Positions 14,007 through 26,424 of a DNA stretch of 64,000 nucleotides are shown here, in pieces. Under the pieces are notes generated by a model. It made no database searches, was not told where the DNA came from, and worked only from the letters and a program-made list of their open reading frames with translations. The stretch comes from Bursaphelenchus xylophilus (Eukaryota; Nematoda; Chromadorea; Rhabditida; Aphelenchoididae). Position 1 is the stretch's first letter, and every line of letters begins with the position of its first letter. Location of the stretch: the NCBI GenBank assembly GCA_904066235.2, contig CAJFCV020000001.1, positions 10,287,291 through 10,351,290 on the forward strand. The letters run 5' to 3'. The translations under genes and the position numbers were made by a program.

Positions 14007-15119
14007 GATTTTAGCGTGGCAAGTTTCAGCATTTTTGGAATCAAACTGCGCCCACACTGGGCGAAACACTCTGATATTATACTAGACACCGGTTTAAAAA
14101 AAAGTGAATTAGTGATGAAGGAGTGAATTGACAAGACATACACCATTCGAAAGCTAATCGCCTGGGATTTTAGCGTGGCAAGTTTCAGCTCTTTTGCAAT
14201 CAAATTGCGCCGACACTGGGCGAAACACTCTGATATTATACTAGACACCGGTTTTAAAAAAAGTGAATTAGTGATGAAGGAGTGAATTGACAAGACATAC
14301 ACCATTCGAAAGCTAATCGCCTGAGATTTTAGCATGGCAAGTTTCAGCATTTTTGGAATCAAACTGCGCCCACACTGGGCGAAACACTCTGATATTATAC
14401 TAGACACCGGTTTAAAAAAAAGTGAATTAGTGATGAAGGAGTGAATTGACAAGACATACACCATTCGAAAGCTAATCGCCTGAGATTTTAGCGTGGCAAG
14501 TTTCAGCATTTTTGGAATCAAACTGCGCCCACACTGGGCGAAACACTCTGATATTATACTAGACACCGGTTTAAAAAAAAGTGAATTAGTGATGAAGGAG
14601 TGAATTGACAAGACATACACCATTCGAAAGCTAATCGCCTGAGATTTTAGCGTGGCAAGTTTCAGCTCTTTTGCAATCAAATTGCGCCGACACTGGGCGA
14701 AACACTCTGATATTATACTAGACACCGGTTTTAAAAAAAGTGAATTAGTGATGAAGGAGTGAATTGACAAGACATACACCATTCGAAAGCTAATCGCCTG
14801 AGATTTTAGCATGGCAAGTTTCAGCATTTTTGGAATCAAACTACGCCCGCCCCAGGCCAAAAACTCTGATATTATACTAGACACCGGTTTTAAAAAAAGT
14901 GAATTAGTGATGAAGGAGTGAATTGACAAGACATACACCATTCGAAAGCCAATTGCCTGAGATTTTAGCATGGCAAGTTTCAGCATTTTTGGAATCAAAC
15001 TACGCCCACACTGGGCGAAACACTCTGATATTATACTAGACACCGGTTTTAAAAAAAGTGAATTAGTGATGAAGGAGTGAATTGACAAGACATACACCAT
15101 TCGAAAGCTAATCGCCTGA
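14007..15119. repeat. 7-monomer HOR, unit 2 (1,113 bp)
   Basis: Tandem second copy of the 7-mer Dg, CBg, D, Dg, CBg, A, D that starts at 12,892. It shares the private variants CCTGGGATT and GAAAGCCAATTGCC at the homologous places. The GAAAGCCAATT variant appears once more at 16,542, 1,592 bp further on (10 monomers plus two tract bases). Part of the 7-mer therefore seeded the CBg, A, D, A run at about 16.2-16.9 kb. Confidence 0.83.
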
Positions 15120-16870
15120 GATTTTAGCATGGCAAGTTTCAGCATTTTTGGAATCAAACTACGCCCGCCCCAGGCCAAAAACTCTGATATTATACTAGAC
15201 ACCGGTTTTAAAAAAAAGTGAATTAGTGATGAAGGAGTGAATTGACAAGACATACACCATTCGAAAGCTAATCGCCTGAGATTTTAGCATGGCAAGTTTC
15301 AGCATTTTTGGAATCAAATTGCGCCGACACTGGGCGAAACACTCTGATATTATACTAGACACCGGTTTTAAAAAAAGTGAATTAGTGATGAAGGAGTGAA
15401 TTGACAAGACATACACCATTCGAAAGCTAATCGCCTGAGATTTTAGCGTGGCAAGTTTCAGCTCTTTTGCAATCAAATTGCGCCGACACTGGGCGAAACA
15501 CTCTGATATTATACTAGACACCGGTTTTAAAAAAAGTGAATTAGTGATGAAGGAGTGAATTGACAAGACATACACCATTCGAAAGCTAATTGCCTGAGAT
15601 TTTAGCATGGCAAGTTTCAGCTCTTTTGCAATCAAATTGCGCCGACACTGGGCGAAACACTCTGATATTATACTAGACACCGGTTTTAAAAAAAGTGAAT
15701 TAGTGATGAAGGAGTGAATTGACAAGACATACACCATTCGAAAGCTAATCGCCTGAGATTTTAGCATGGCAAGTTTCAGCATTTTTGGAATCAAACTACG
15801 CCCGCCCCAGGCCAAAAACTCTGATATTATACTAGACACCGGTTTTAAAAAAAGTGAATTAGTGATGCAGGAGTGAATTGACAAGACATACACCATTCGA
15901 AAGCTAATTGCCTGAGATTTTAGCATGGCAAGTTTCAGCTCTTTTGCAATCAAATTACGCCGACACTGGGCGAAAAACTCTGATATTATACTAGACACCG
16001 GTTTTAAAAAAAGTGAATTAGTGATGACGGAGTGAATTGACAAGACATACGCCATTCGAAAGCTAATCGCCTGAGATTTTAGCATGGCAAGTTTCAGCAT
16101 TTTTGGAATCAAATTGCGCCGACACTGGGCGAAACACTCTGATATTATACTAGACACCGGTTTAAAAAAAAAGTGAATTAGTGATGAAGGAGTGAATTGA
16201 CAAGACATACACCATTCGAAAGCTAATCGCCTGAGATTTTAGCGTGGCAAGTTTCAGCTCTTTTGCAATCAAATTGCGCCGACACTGGGCGAAACACTCT
16301 GATATTATACTAGACACCGGTTTTAAAAAAAGTGAATTAGTGATGAAGGAGTGAATTGACAAGACATACACCATTCGAAAGCTAATCGCCTGAGATTTTA
16401 GCATGGCAAGTTTCAGCATTTTTGGAATCAAACTACGCCCGCCCCAGGCCAAAAACTCTGATATTATACTAGACACCGGTTTTAAAAAAAGTGAATTAGT
16501 GATGAAGGAGTGAATTGACAAGACATACACCATTCGAAAGCCAATTGCCTGAGATTTTAGCATGGCAAGTTTCAGCATTTTTGGAATCAAACTACGCCCA
16601 CACTGGGCGAAACACTCTGATATTATACTAGACACCGGTTTTAAAAAAAGTGAATTAGTGATGAAGGAGTGAATTGACAAGACATACACCATTCGAAAGC
16701 TAATCGCCTGAGATTTTAGCATGGCAAGTTTCAGCATTTTTGGAATCAAACTACGCCCGCCCCAGGCCAAAAACTCTGATATTATACTAGACACCGGTTT
16801 TAAAAAAAGTGAATTAGTGATGAAGGAGTGAATTGACAAGACATACACCATTCGAAAGCTAATCGCCTGA

Positions 16871-18779
16871 GATTTTAGCATGGCAAGTTTCAGCATTTTT
16901 GGAATCAAATTGCGCCGACACTGGGCGAAACACTCTGATATTATACTAGACACCGGTTTTAAAAAAAAGTGAATTAGTGATGAAGGAGTGAATTGACAAG
17001 ACATACACCATTCGAAAGCTAATCGCCTGAGATTTTAGCGTGGCAAGTTTCAGCTCTTTTGCAATCAAATTGCGCCGACACTGGGCGAAACACTCTGATA
17101 TTATACTAGACACCGGTTTTAAAAAAAGTGAATTAGTGATGAAGGAGTGAATTGACAAGACATACACCATTCGAAAGCTAATTGCCTGAGATTTTAGCAT
17201 GGCAAGTTTCAGCTCTTTTGCAATCAAATTGCGCCGACACTGGGCGAAACACTCTGATATTATACTAGACACCGGTTTTAAAAAAAGTGAATTAGTGATG
17301 AAGGAGTGAATTGACAAGACATACACCATTCGAAAGCTAATCGCCTGAGATTTTAGCATGGCAAGTTTCAGCATTTTTGGAATCAAACTACGCCCGCCCC
17401 AGGCCAAAAACTCTGATATTATACTAGACACCGGTTTTAAAAAAAGTGAATTAGTGATGAAGGAGTGAATTGACAAGACATACACCATTCGAAAGCTAAT
17501 TGCCTGAGATTTTAGCATGGCAAGTTTCAGCTCTTTTGCAATCAAATTACGCCGACACTGGGCGAAAAACTCTGATATTATACTAGACACCGGTTTTAAA
17601 AAAAGTGAATTAGTGATGACGGAGTGAATTGACAAGACATACGCCATTCGAAAGCTAATCGCCTGAGATTTTAGCATGGCAAGTTTCAGCATTTTTGGAA
17701 TCAAATTGCGCCGACACTGGGCGAAACACTCTGATATTATACTAGACACCGGTTTTAAAAAAAGTGAATTAGTGATGAAGGAGTGAATTGAAAAGACATA
17801 CACCATTCGAAAGCTAATCGCCTGAGATTTTAGCATGGCAAGTTTCAGCTCTTTTGCAATCAAATTACGCCGACACTGGGCGAAAAACTCTGATATTATA
17901 CTAGATACCGGTTTTAAAAAAAGTGAATTAGTGATGAAGGAGTGAATTGACAAGACATACACCATTCGAAAGCTAATCGCCTGAGATTTTAGCATGGCAA
18001 GTTTCAGCATTTTTGGAATCAAACTACGCCCGCCCCAGGCCAAAAACTCTGATATTATACTAGACACCGGTTTTAAAAAAAGTGAATTAGTGATGAAGGA
18101 GTGAATTGACAAGACATACACCATTCGAAAGCTAATTGCCTGAGATTTTAGCATGGCAAGTTTCAGCTCTTTTGCAATCAAATTACGCCGACACTGGGCG
18201 AAAAACTCTGATATTATACTAGATACCGGTTTTAAAAAAAGTGAATTAGTGATGAAGGAGTGAATTGACAAGACATACACCATTCGAAAGCTAATCGCCT
18301 GAGATTTTAGCATGGCAAGTTTCAGCATTTTTGGAATCAAACTACGCCCGCCCCAGGCCAAAAACTCTGATATTATACTAGACACCGGTTTTAAAAAAAG
18401 TGAATTAGTGATGAAGGAGTGAATTGACAAGACATACACCATTCGAAAGCTAATCGCCTGAGATTTTAGCATGGCAAGTTTCAGCATTTTTGGAATCAAA
18501 CTACGCCCGCCCCAGGCCAAAAACTCTGATATTATACTAGACACCGGTTTTAAAAAAAGTGAATTAGTGATGAAGCAGTGAATTGACAAGACATACACCA
18601 TTCGAAAGCTAATCGCCTGAGATTTTAGCATGGCAAGTTTCAGCATTTTTGGAATCAAACTACGCCCGCCCCAGGCCAAAAACTCTGATATTATACTAGA
18701 CACCGGTTTTAAAAAAAGTGAATTAGTGATGAAGGAGTGAATTGACAAGACATACACCATTCGAAAGCTAATCGCCTGA
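16871..18779. repeat. Dispersed duplication, copy 2, one monomer shorter
   Basis: Counterpart of the block at 8,119 to about 10,170. The rare variants GAATTGAAAAG (near 17,790) and GAAGCAGTG (18,576) identify it. After the GAATTGAAAAG monomer the next cassette is C (17,825), whereas copy 1 has an additional A monomer first. A related B, CB, CB, A, C, B run also occurs at about 15.3-16.2 kb, with its own private variant GATGCAGGAG near 15,868. This module has therefore been copied at least three times. Confidence 0.78.
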
Positions 18780-20829
18780 GATTTTAGCATGGCAAGTTTC
18801 AGCATTTTTGGAATCAAACTACGCCCGCCCCAGGCCAAAAACTCTGATATTATACTAGACACCGGTTTTAAAAAAAAGTGAATTAGTGATGAAGGAGTGA
18901 ATTGACAAGACATACACCATTCGAAAGCTAATCGCCTGTGATTTTAGCGTGGCAAGTTTCAGCATTTTTGGAATCAAACTGCGCCCACACTGGGCGAAAC
19001 ACTCTGATATTATACTAGACACCGGTTTAAAAAAAAGTGAATTAGTGATGAAGGAGTGAATTGACAAGACATACACCATTCGAAAGCTAATCGCCTGAGA
19101 TTTTAGCGTGGCAAGTTTCAGCATTTTTGGAATCAAACTACGCCCGCCCCAGGCCAAAAACTCTGATATTATACTAGACACCGGTTTTAAAAAAAGTGAA
19201 TTAGTGATGAAGGAGTGAATTGACAAGACATACACCATTCGAAAGCTAATCGCCTGAGATTTTAGCATGGCAAGTTTCAGCATTTTTGGAATCAAACTAC
19301 GCCCGCCCCAGGCCAAAAACTCTGATATTATACTAGACACCGGTTTTAAAAAAAGTGAATTAGTGATGAAGGAGTGAATTGACAAGACATACACCATTCG
19401 AAAGCTAATCGCCTGAGATTTTAGCGTGGCAAGTTTCAGCATTTTTGGAATCAAACTGCGCCCACACTGGGCGAAACACTCTGATATTATACTAGACACC
19501 GGTTTAAAAAAAGTGAATTAGTGATGAAGGAGTGAATTGACAAGACATACACCATTCGAAAGCTAATCGCCTGAGATTTTAGCGTGGCAAGTTTCAGCAT
19601 TTTTGGAATCAAACTACGCCCACACTGGGCGAAACACTCTGATATTATACTAGACACCGGTTTTAAAAAAAGTGAATTAGTGATGAAGGAGTGAATTGAC
19701 AAGACATACACCATTCGAAAGCTAATCGCCTGAGATTTTAGCATGGCAAGTTTCAGCATTTTTGGAATCAAACTACGCCCGCCCCAGGCCAAAAACTCTG
19801 ATATTATACTAGACACCGGTTTTAAAAAAAGTGAATTAGTGATGAAGGAGTGAATTGACAAGACATACACCATTCGAAAGCTAATCGCCTGAGATTTTAG
19901 CATGGCAAGTTTCAGCTCTTTTGCAATCAAATTACGCCGACACTGGGCGAAAAACTCTGATATTATACTAGATACCGGTTTTAAAAAAAAGTGAATTAGT
20001 GATGACGGAGTGAATTGACAAGACATACGCCATTCGAAAGCTAATCGCCTGAGATTTTAGCATGGCAAGTTTCAGCATTTTTGGAATCAAATTGCGCCGA
20101 CACTGGGCGAAACACTCTGATATTATACTAGACACCGGTTTTAAAAAAAAGTGAATTAGTGATGAAGGAGTGAATTGACAAGACATACACCATTCGAAAG
20201 CTAATCGCCTGAGATTTTAGCATGGCAAGTTTCAGCATTTTTGGAATCAAACTACGCCCGCCCCAGGCCAAAAACTCTGATATTATACTAGACACCGGTT
20301 TTAAAAAAAGTGAATTAGTGATGAAGGAGTGAATTGACAAGACATACACCATTCGAAAGCTAATTGCCTGAGATTTTAGCATGGCAAGTTTCAGCTCTTT
20401 TGCAATCAAATTACGCCGACACTGGGCGAAAAACTCTGATATTATACTAGATACCGGTTTTAAAAAAAAGTGAATTAGTGATGAAGGAGTGAATTGACAA
20501 GACATACACCATTCGAAAGCTAATCGCCTGAGATTTTAGCATGGCAAGTTTCAGCATTTTTGGAATCAAACTACGCCCGCCCCAGGCCAAAAACTCTGAT
20601 ATTATACTAGACACCGGTTTTAAAAAAAAGTGAATTAGTGATGAAGGAGTGAATTGACAAGACATACACCATTCGAAAGCTAATCGCCTGAGATTTTAGC
20701 GTGGCAAGTTTCAGCATTTTTGGAATCAAACTGCGCCCACACTGGGCGAAACACTCTGATATTATACTAGACACCGGTTTTAAAAAAAGTGAATTAGTGA
20801 TGAAGGAGTGAATTGACAAGACATACACC

Positions 20830-23800
20830 ATTGAAAGCTAATCGCCTGAGATTTTAGCATGGCAAGTTTCAGCATTTTTGGAATCAAACTACGCCCGCCC
20901 CAGGCCAAAAACTCTGATATTATACTAGACACCGGTTTTAAAAAAAGTGAATTAGTGATGAAGGAGTGAATTGACAAGACATACACCATTCGAAAGCTAA
21001 TTGCCTGAGATTTTAGCATGGCAAGTTTCAGCTCTTTTGCAATCAAATTACGCCGACACTGGGCGAAAAACTCTGATATTATACTAGATACCGGTTTTAA
21101 AAAAAGTGAATTAGTGATGAAGGAGTGAATTGACAAGACATACACCATTCGAAAGCTAATCGCCTGAGATTTTAGCATGGCAAGTTTCAGCATTTTTGGA
21201 ATCAAACTACGCCCGCCCCAGGCCAAAAACTCTGATATTATACTAGACACCGGTTTTAAAAAAAGTGAATTAGTGATGAAGGAGTGAATTGACAAGACAT
21301 ACACCATTCGAAAGCTAATCGCCTGAGATTTTAGCGTGGCAAGTTTCAGCATTTTTGGAATCAAACTACGCCCACACTGGGCGAAACACTCTGATATTAT
21401 ACTAGACACCGGTTTTAAAAAAAGTGAATTAGTGATGAAGGAGTGAATTGACAAGACATACACCATTCGAAAGCTAATCGCCTGAGATTTTAGCATGGCA
21501 AGTTTCAGCATTTTTGGAATCAAACTACGCCCGCCCCAGGCCAAAAACTCTGATATTATACTAGACACCGGTTTTAAAAAAAAGTGAATTAGTGATGAAG
21601 GAGTGAATTGACAAGACATACACCATTCGAAAGCTAATCGCCTGAGATTTTAGCATGGCAAGTTTCAGCATCTTTTGGAATCAAACTACGCCCGCCACCA
21701 GGCCAAAAACTCTGATATTATACTAGACACCGGTTTTAAAAAAAAGTGAATTAGTGATGAAGGAGTGAATTGACAAGACATACACCATTCGAAAGCTAAT
21801 CGCCTGAGATTTTAGCATGGCAAGTTTCAGCATTTTTGGAATCAAACTACGCCCGCCCCAGGCCAAAAACTCTGATATTATACTAGACACCGGTTTTAAA
21901 AAAAAGTGAATTAGTGATGAAGGAGTGAATTGACAAGACATACACCATTCGAAAGCTAATCGCCTGAGATTTTAGCATGGCAAGTTTCAGCATTTTTGGA
22001 ATCAAACTACGCCCGCACCAGGCCAAAAACTCTGATATTATACTAGACACCGGTTTTAAAAAAAGTGAATTAGTGATGAAGGAGTGAATTGACAAGACAT
22101 ACACCATTCGAAAGCTAATCGCCTGAGATTTTAGCATGGCAAGTTTCAGCATTTTTGGAATCAAACTACGCCCGCCCCAGGCCAAAAACTCTGATATTAT
22201 ACTAGACACCGGTTTTAAAAAAAGTGAATTAGTGATGAAGGAGTGAATTGACAAGACATACACCATTCGAAAGCTAATCGCCTGAGATTTTAGCATGGCA
22301 AGTTTCAGCATCTTTTGGAATCAAACTACGCCCGACACCGGGCCAAAAACTCTGATATTATACTAGACACCGGTTTTAAAAAAAGTGAATTAGTGATGAA
22401 GGAGTGAATTGACAAGACATACACCATTCGAAAGCTAATCGCCTGAGATTTTAGCGTGGCAAGTTTCAGCATTTTTGGAATCAAACTGCGCCCACACTGG
22501 GCGAAACACTCTGATATTATACTAGACACCGGTTTAAAAAAAAGTGAATTAGTGATGAAGGAGTGAATTGACAAGACATACACCATTCGAAAGCTAATCG
22601 CCTGAGATTTTAGCGTGGCAAGTTTCAGCATTTTTGGAATCAAACTACGCCCACACTGGGCGAAACACTCTGATATTATACTAGACACCGGTTTAAAAAA
22701 AGTGAATTAGTGATGAAGGAGTGAATTGACAAGACATACACCATTCGAAAGCTAATCGCCTGAGATTTTAGCGTGGCAAGTTTCAGCATTTTTGGAATCA
22801 AACTACGCCCGCCCCAGGCCAAAAACTCTGATATTATACTAGACACCGGTTTTAAAAAAAGTGAATTAGTGATGAAGGAGTGAATTGACAAGACATACAC
22901 CATTCGAAAGCTAATCGCCTGAGATTTTAGCATGGCAAGTTTCAGCATTTTTGGAATCAAACTACGCCCGCCCTAGGCCAAAACACTCTGATATTATACT
23001 AGACACCGGTTTTAAAAAAAGTGAATTAGTGATGAAGGAGTGAATTGACAAGACATACACCATTCGAAAGCTAATCGCCTGAGATTTTAGCATGGCAAGT
23101 TTCAGCATTTTTGGAATCAAACTACGCCCGCCCCAGGCCAAAAACTCTGATATTATACTAGACACCGGTTTTAAAAAAAGTGAATTAGTGATGAAGGAGT
23201 GAATTGACAAGACATACACCATTCGAAAGCTAATCGCCTGAGATTTTAGCATGGCAAGTTTCAGCATTTTTGGAATCAAACTACGCCCGCACCAGGCCAA
23301 AAACTCTGATATTATACTAGACACCGGTTTTAAAAAAAAGTGAATTAGTGATGAAGGAGTGAATTGACAAGACATACACCATTCGAAAGCTAATCGCCTG
23401 AGATTTTAGCATGGCAAGTTTCAGCATTTTTGGAATCAAACTACGCCCGCCACCAGGCCAAAAACTCTGATATTATACTAGACACCGGTTTTAAAAAAAG
23501 TGAATTAGTGATGAAGGAGTGAATTGACAAGACATACACCATTCGAAAGCTAATCGCCTGAGATTTTAGCATGGCAAGTTTCAGCATTTTTGGAATCAAA
23601 CTACGCCCGCACCAGGCCAAAAACTCTGATATTATACTAGACACCGGTTTTAAAAAAAAGTGAATTAGTGATGAAGGAGTGAATTGACAAGACATACACC
23701 ATTCGAAAGCTAATCGCCTGAGATTTTAGCGTGGCAAGTTTCAGCATTTTTGGAATCAAACTGCGCCCACACTGGGCGAAACACTCTGATATTATACTAG

Positions 23801-24100
23801 ACACCGGTTTAAAAAAAAGTGAATTAGTGATGAAGGAGTGAATTGACAAGACATACACCATTCGAAAGCTAATCGCCTGAGATTTTAGCGTGGCAAGTTT
23901 CAGCATTTTTGGAATCAAACTGCGCCCACACTGGGCGAAACACTCTGATATTATACTAGACACCGGTTTAAAAAAAGTGAATTAGTGATGAAGGAGTGAA
24001 TTGACAAGACATACACCATTCGAAAGCTAATCGCCTGAGATTTTAGCGTGGCAAGTTTCAGCATCTTTTGGAATCAAACTACGCCCGCCACCAGGCCAAA
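20830..24100. repeat. Satellite domain 2: disordered junction zone
   Basis: Still 159-bp satellite, but with a concentration of private indels and substitutions not seen elsewhere. ATTGAAAGC near 20,832 lacks the C of ATTCGAAAGC. CATCTTTTGG replaces CATTTTTGG near 21,670, 22,310 and 24,063. A-type cassettes read CGCCACCAGG (21,695, 23,449 and 24,087), CGCACCAGG (22,015, 23,288 and 23,608), CGACACCGGG (22,332) and CGCCCTAGG (22,970). Most monomers are A or Dg. No private-marker HOR register could be followed through it. It separates the C/B-rich left domain from the A/D/E HOR domain to the right. Confidence 0.82.
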
Positions 24101-24676
24101 AACTCTGATATTATACTAGACACCGGTTTTAAAAAAAGTGAATTAGTGATGAAGGAGTGAATTGACAAGACATACACCATTCGAAAGCTAATCGCCTGAG
24201 ATTTTAGCATGGCAAGTTTCAGCATTTTTGGAATCAAACTGCGCCCACACTGGGCGAAACACTCTGATATTATACTAGACACCGGTTTTAAAAAAAGTGA
24301 ATTAGTGATGAAGGAGTGAATTGACAAGACATACACCATTCGAAAGCTAATCGCCTGAGATTTTAGCATGGCAAGTTTCAGCATTTTTGGAATCAAACTA
24401 CGCCCGCCCCAGGCCAAAAACTCTGATATTATACTAGACACCGGTTTTAAAAAAAGTGAATTAGTGATGAAGGAGTGAATTGACAAGACATACACCATTC
24501 GAAAGCTAATCGCCTGAGATTTTAGCATGGCAAGTTTCAGCATTTTTGGAATCAAACTACGCCCGCCCCAGGCCAAAAACTCTGATATTATACTAGACAC
24601 CGGTTTTAAAAAAAGTGAATTAGTGATGAAGGAGTGAATTGACAAGACATACACCATTCGAAAGCTAATCGCCTGA

Positions 24677-25949
24677 GATTTTAGCATGACAAGTTTCAGC
24701 TTTTTTGGAATCAAATTGCGCCGACACTGGGCGAAACACTCTGATATTATACTAGACACCGGTTTTAAAAAAAAGTGAATTAGTGATGAAGGAGTGAATT
24801 GACAAGACATACACCATTCGAAAGCTAATCGCCTGAGATTTTAGCGTGGCAAGTTTCAGCATTTTTGGAATCAAACTGCGCCCACACTGGGCGAAACACT
24901 CTGATATTATACTAGACACCGGTTTAAAAAAAAGTGAATTAGTGATGAAGGAGTGAATTGACAAGACATACACCATTCGAAAGCTAATCGCCTGAGATTT
25001 TAGCGTGGCAAGTTTCAGCATTTTTGGAATCAAACTACGCCCACACTGGGCGAAACACTCTGATATTATACTAGACACCGGTTTTAAAAAAAGTGAATTA
25101 GTGATGAAGGAGTGAATTGACAAGACATACACCATTCGAAAGCTAATCGCCTGAGATTTTAGCATGGCAAGTTTCAGCATTTTTGGAATCAAACTACGCC
25201 CGCCCCAGGCCAAAAACTCTGATATTATACTAGACACCGGTTTAAAAAAAAGTGAATTAGTGATGAAGGAGTGAATTGACAAGACATACACCATTCGAAA
25301 GCTAATCGCCTGAGATTTTAGCATGGCAAGTTTCAGCTCTTTTGCAATCAAATTGCGCCGACACTGGGCGAAACACTCTGATATTATACTAGACACCGGT
25401 TTTAAAAAAAGTGAATTAGTGATGAAGGAGTGAATTGACAAGACATACACCATTCGAAAGCTAATCGCCTGAGATTTTAGCATGGCAAGTTTCAGCATTT
25501 TTGGAATCAAACTACGCCCACACTGGGCGAAACACTCTGATATTATACTAGACACCGGTTTTAAAAAAAGTGAATTAGTGATGAAGGAGTGAATTGACAA
25601 GACATACACCATTCGAAAGCTAATCGCCTGAGATTTTAGCATGGCAAGTTTCAGCATTTTTGGAATCAAACTACGCCCGCCCCAGGCCAAAAACTCTGAT
25701 ATTATACTAGACACCGGTTTTAAAAAAAGTGAATTAGTGATGAAGGAGTGAATTGACAAGACATACACCATTCGAAAGCTAATCGCCTGAGATTTTAGCA
25801 TGGCAAGTTTCAGCATTTTTGGAATCAAACTACGCCCGCCCCAGGCCAAAAACTCTGATATTATACTAGACACCGGTTTTAAAAAAAGTGAATTAGTGAT
25901 GAAGGAGTGAATTGACAAGACATACACCATTCGAAAGCTAATCGCCTGA
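24677..25949. repeat. 8-monomer HOR, site 1 unit 1 (1,273 bp)
   Basis: Order E(GCATGACAAG), Dg, Dg, A(T3A8), CB, D, A, A. GCATGACAAG, a G-to-A change in the lead-in, is a convenient register mark at 24,686 and 25,959, 1,273 bp apart (8 x 159 plus one extra A). A second, partial unit follows from 25,950 and keeps the order E, Dg, Dg, A, CB, D, A before grading into the A-rich ~19-mer near 27 kb. The three monomers before 24,677 (D, A, A) also fit the register. Confidence 0.85.
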
Positions 25950-26424
25950 GATTTTAGCATGACAAGTTTCAGCTTTTTTGGAATCAAATTGCGCCGACAC
26001 TGGGCGAAACACTCTGATATTATACTAGACACCGGTTTTAAAAAAAGTGAATTAGTGATGAAGGAGTGAATTGACAAGACATACACCATTCGAAAGCTAA
26101 TCGCCTGAGATTTTAGCGTGGCAAGTTTCAGCATTTTTGGAATCAAACTGCGCCCACACTGGGCGAAACACTCTGATATTATACTAGACACCGGTTTAAA
26201 AAAAAGTGAATTAGTGATGAAGGAGTGAATTGACAAGACATACACCATTCGAAAGCTAATCGCCTGAGATTTTAGCGTGGCAAGTTTCAGCATTTTTGGA
26301 ATCAAACTACGCCCACACTGGGCGAAACACTCTGATATTATACTAGACACCGGTTTTAAAAAAAGTGAATTAGTGATGAAGGAGTGAATTGACAAGACAT
26401 ACACCATTCGAAAGCTAATCGCCT

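Larger units (their letters stand above)
1..20829. repeat. Satellite domain 1: A/B/C/CB/D mosaic
   Basis: Monomers here are mainly A, B, C, CB and D. E-type cassettes are almost absent and the GCATGACAAG variant typical of 24-49 kb is missing. The first seven monomers read B A B B A B B. C monomers usually carry the linked variants GATACC, GATGACGG and CATACGCC downstream of the cassette, so these sites travel as a haplotype. T4A7 is the usual tract, with T3A8, T4A8 and T3A9 (near 7,250) as length variants. Short HORs (13-mer near 1.4-4.6 kb, 7-mer at 12.9-15.1 kb) and a dispersed ~2-kb duplication (8.1 versus 16.9 kb) are annotated separately. I see nothing other than satellite in this interval. 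Confidence 0.9.

Noticed and set aside
9391..18939. Shared variant CCTGTGATT at 9,391 and 18,939 as part of the 8.7-kb duplication
   Set aside because: Its offset (9,548 bp) does not match the 8,593-8,752 bp offsets of the other marks, so it is probably a recurrent mutation or a separate exchange.
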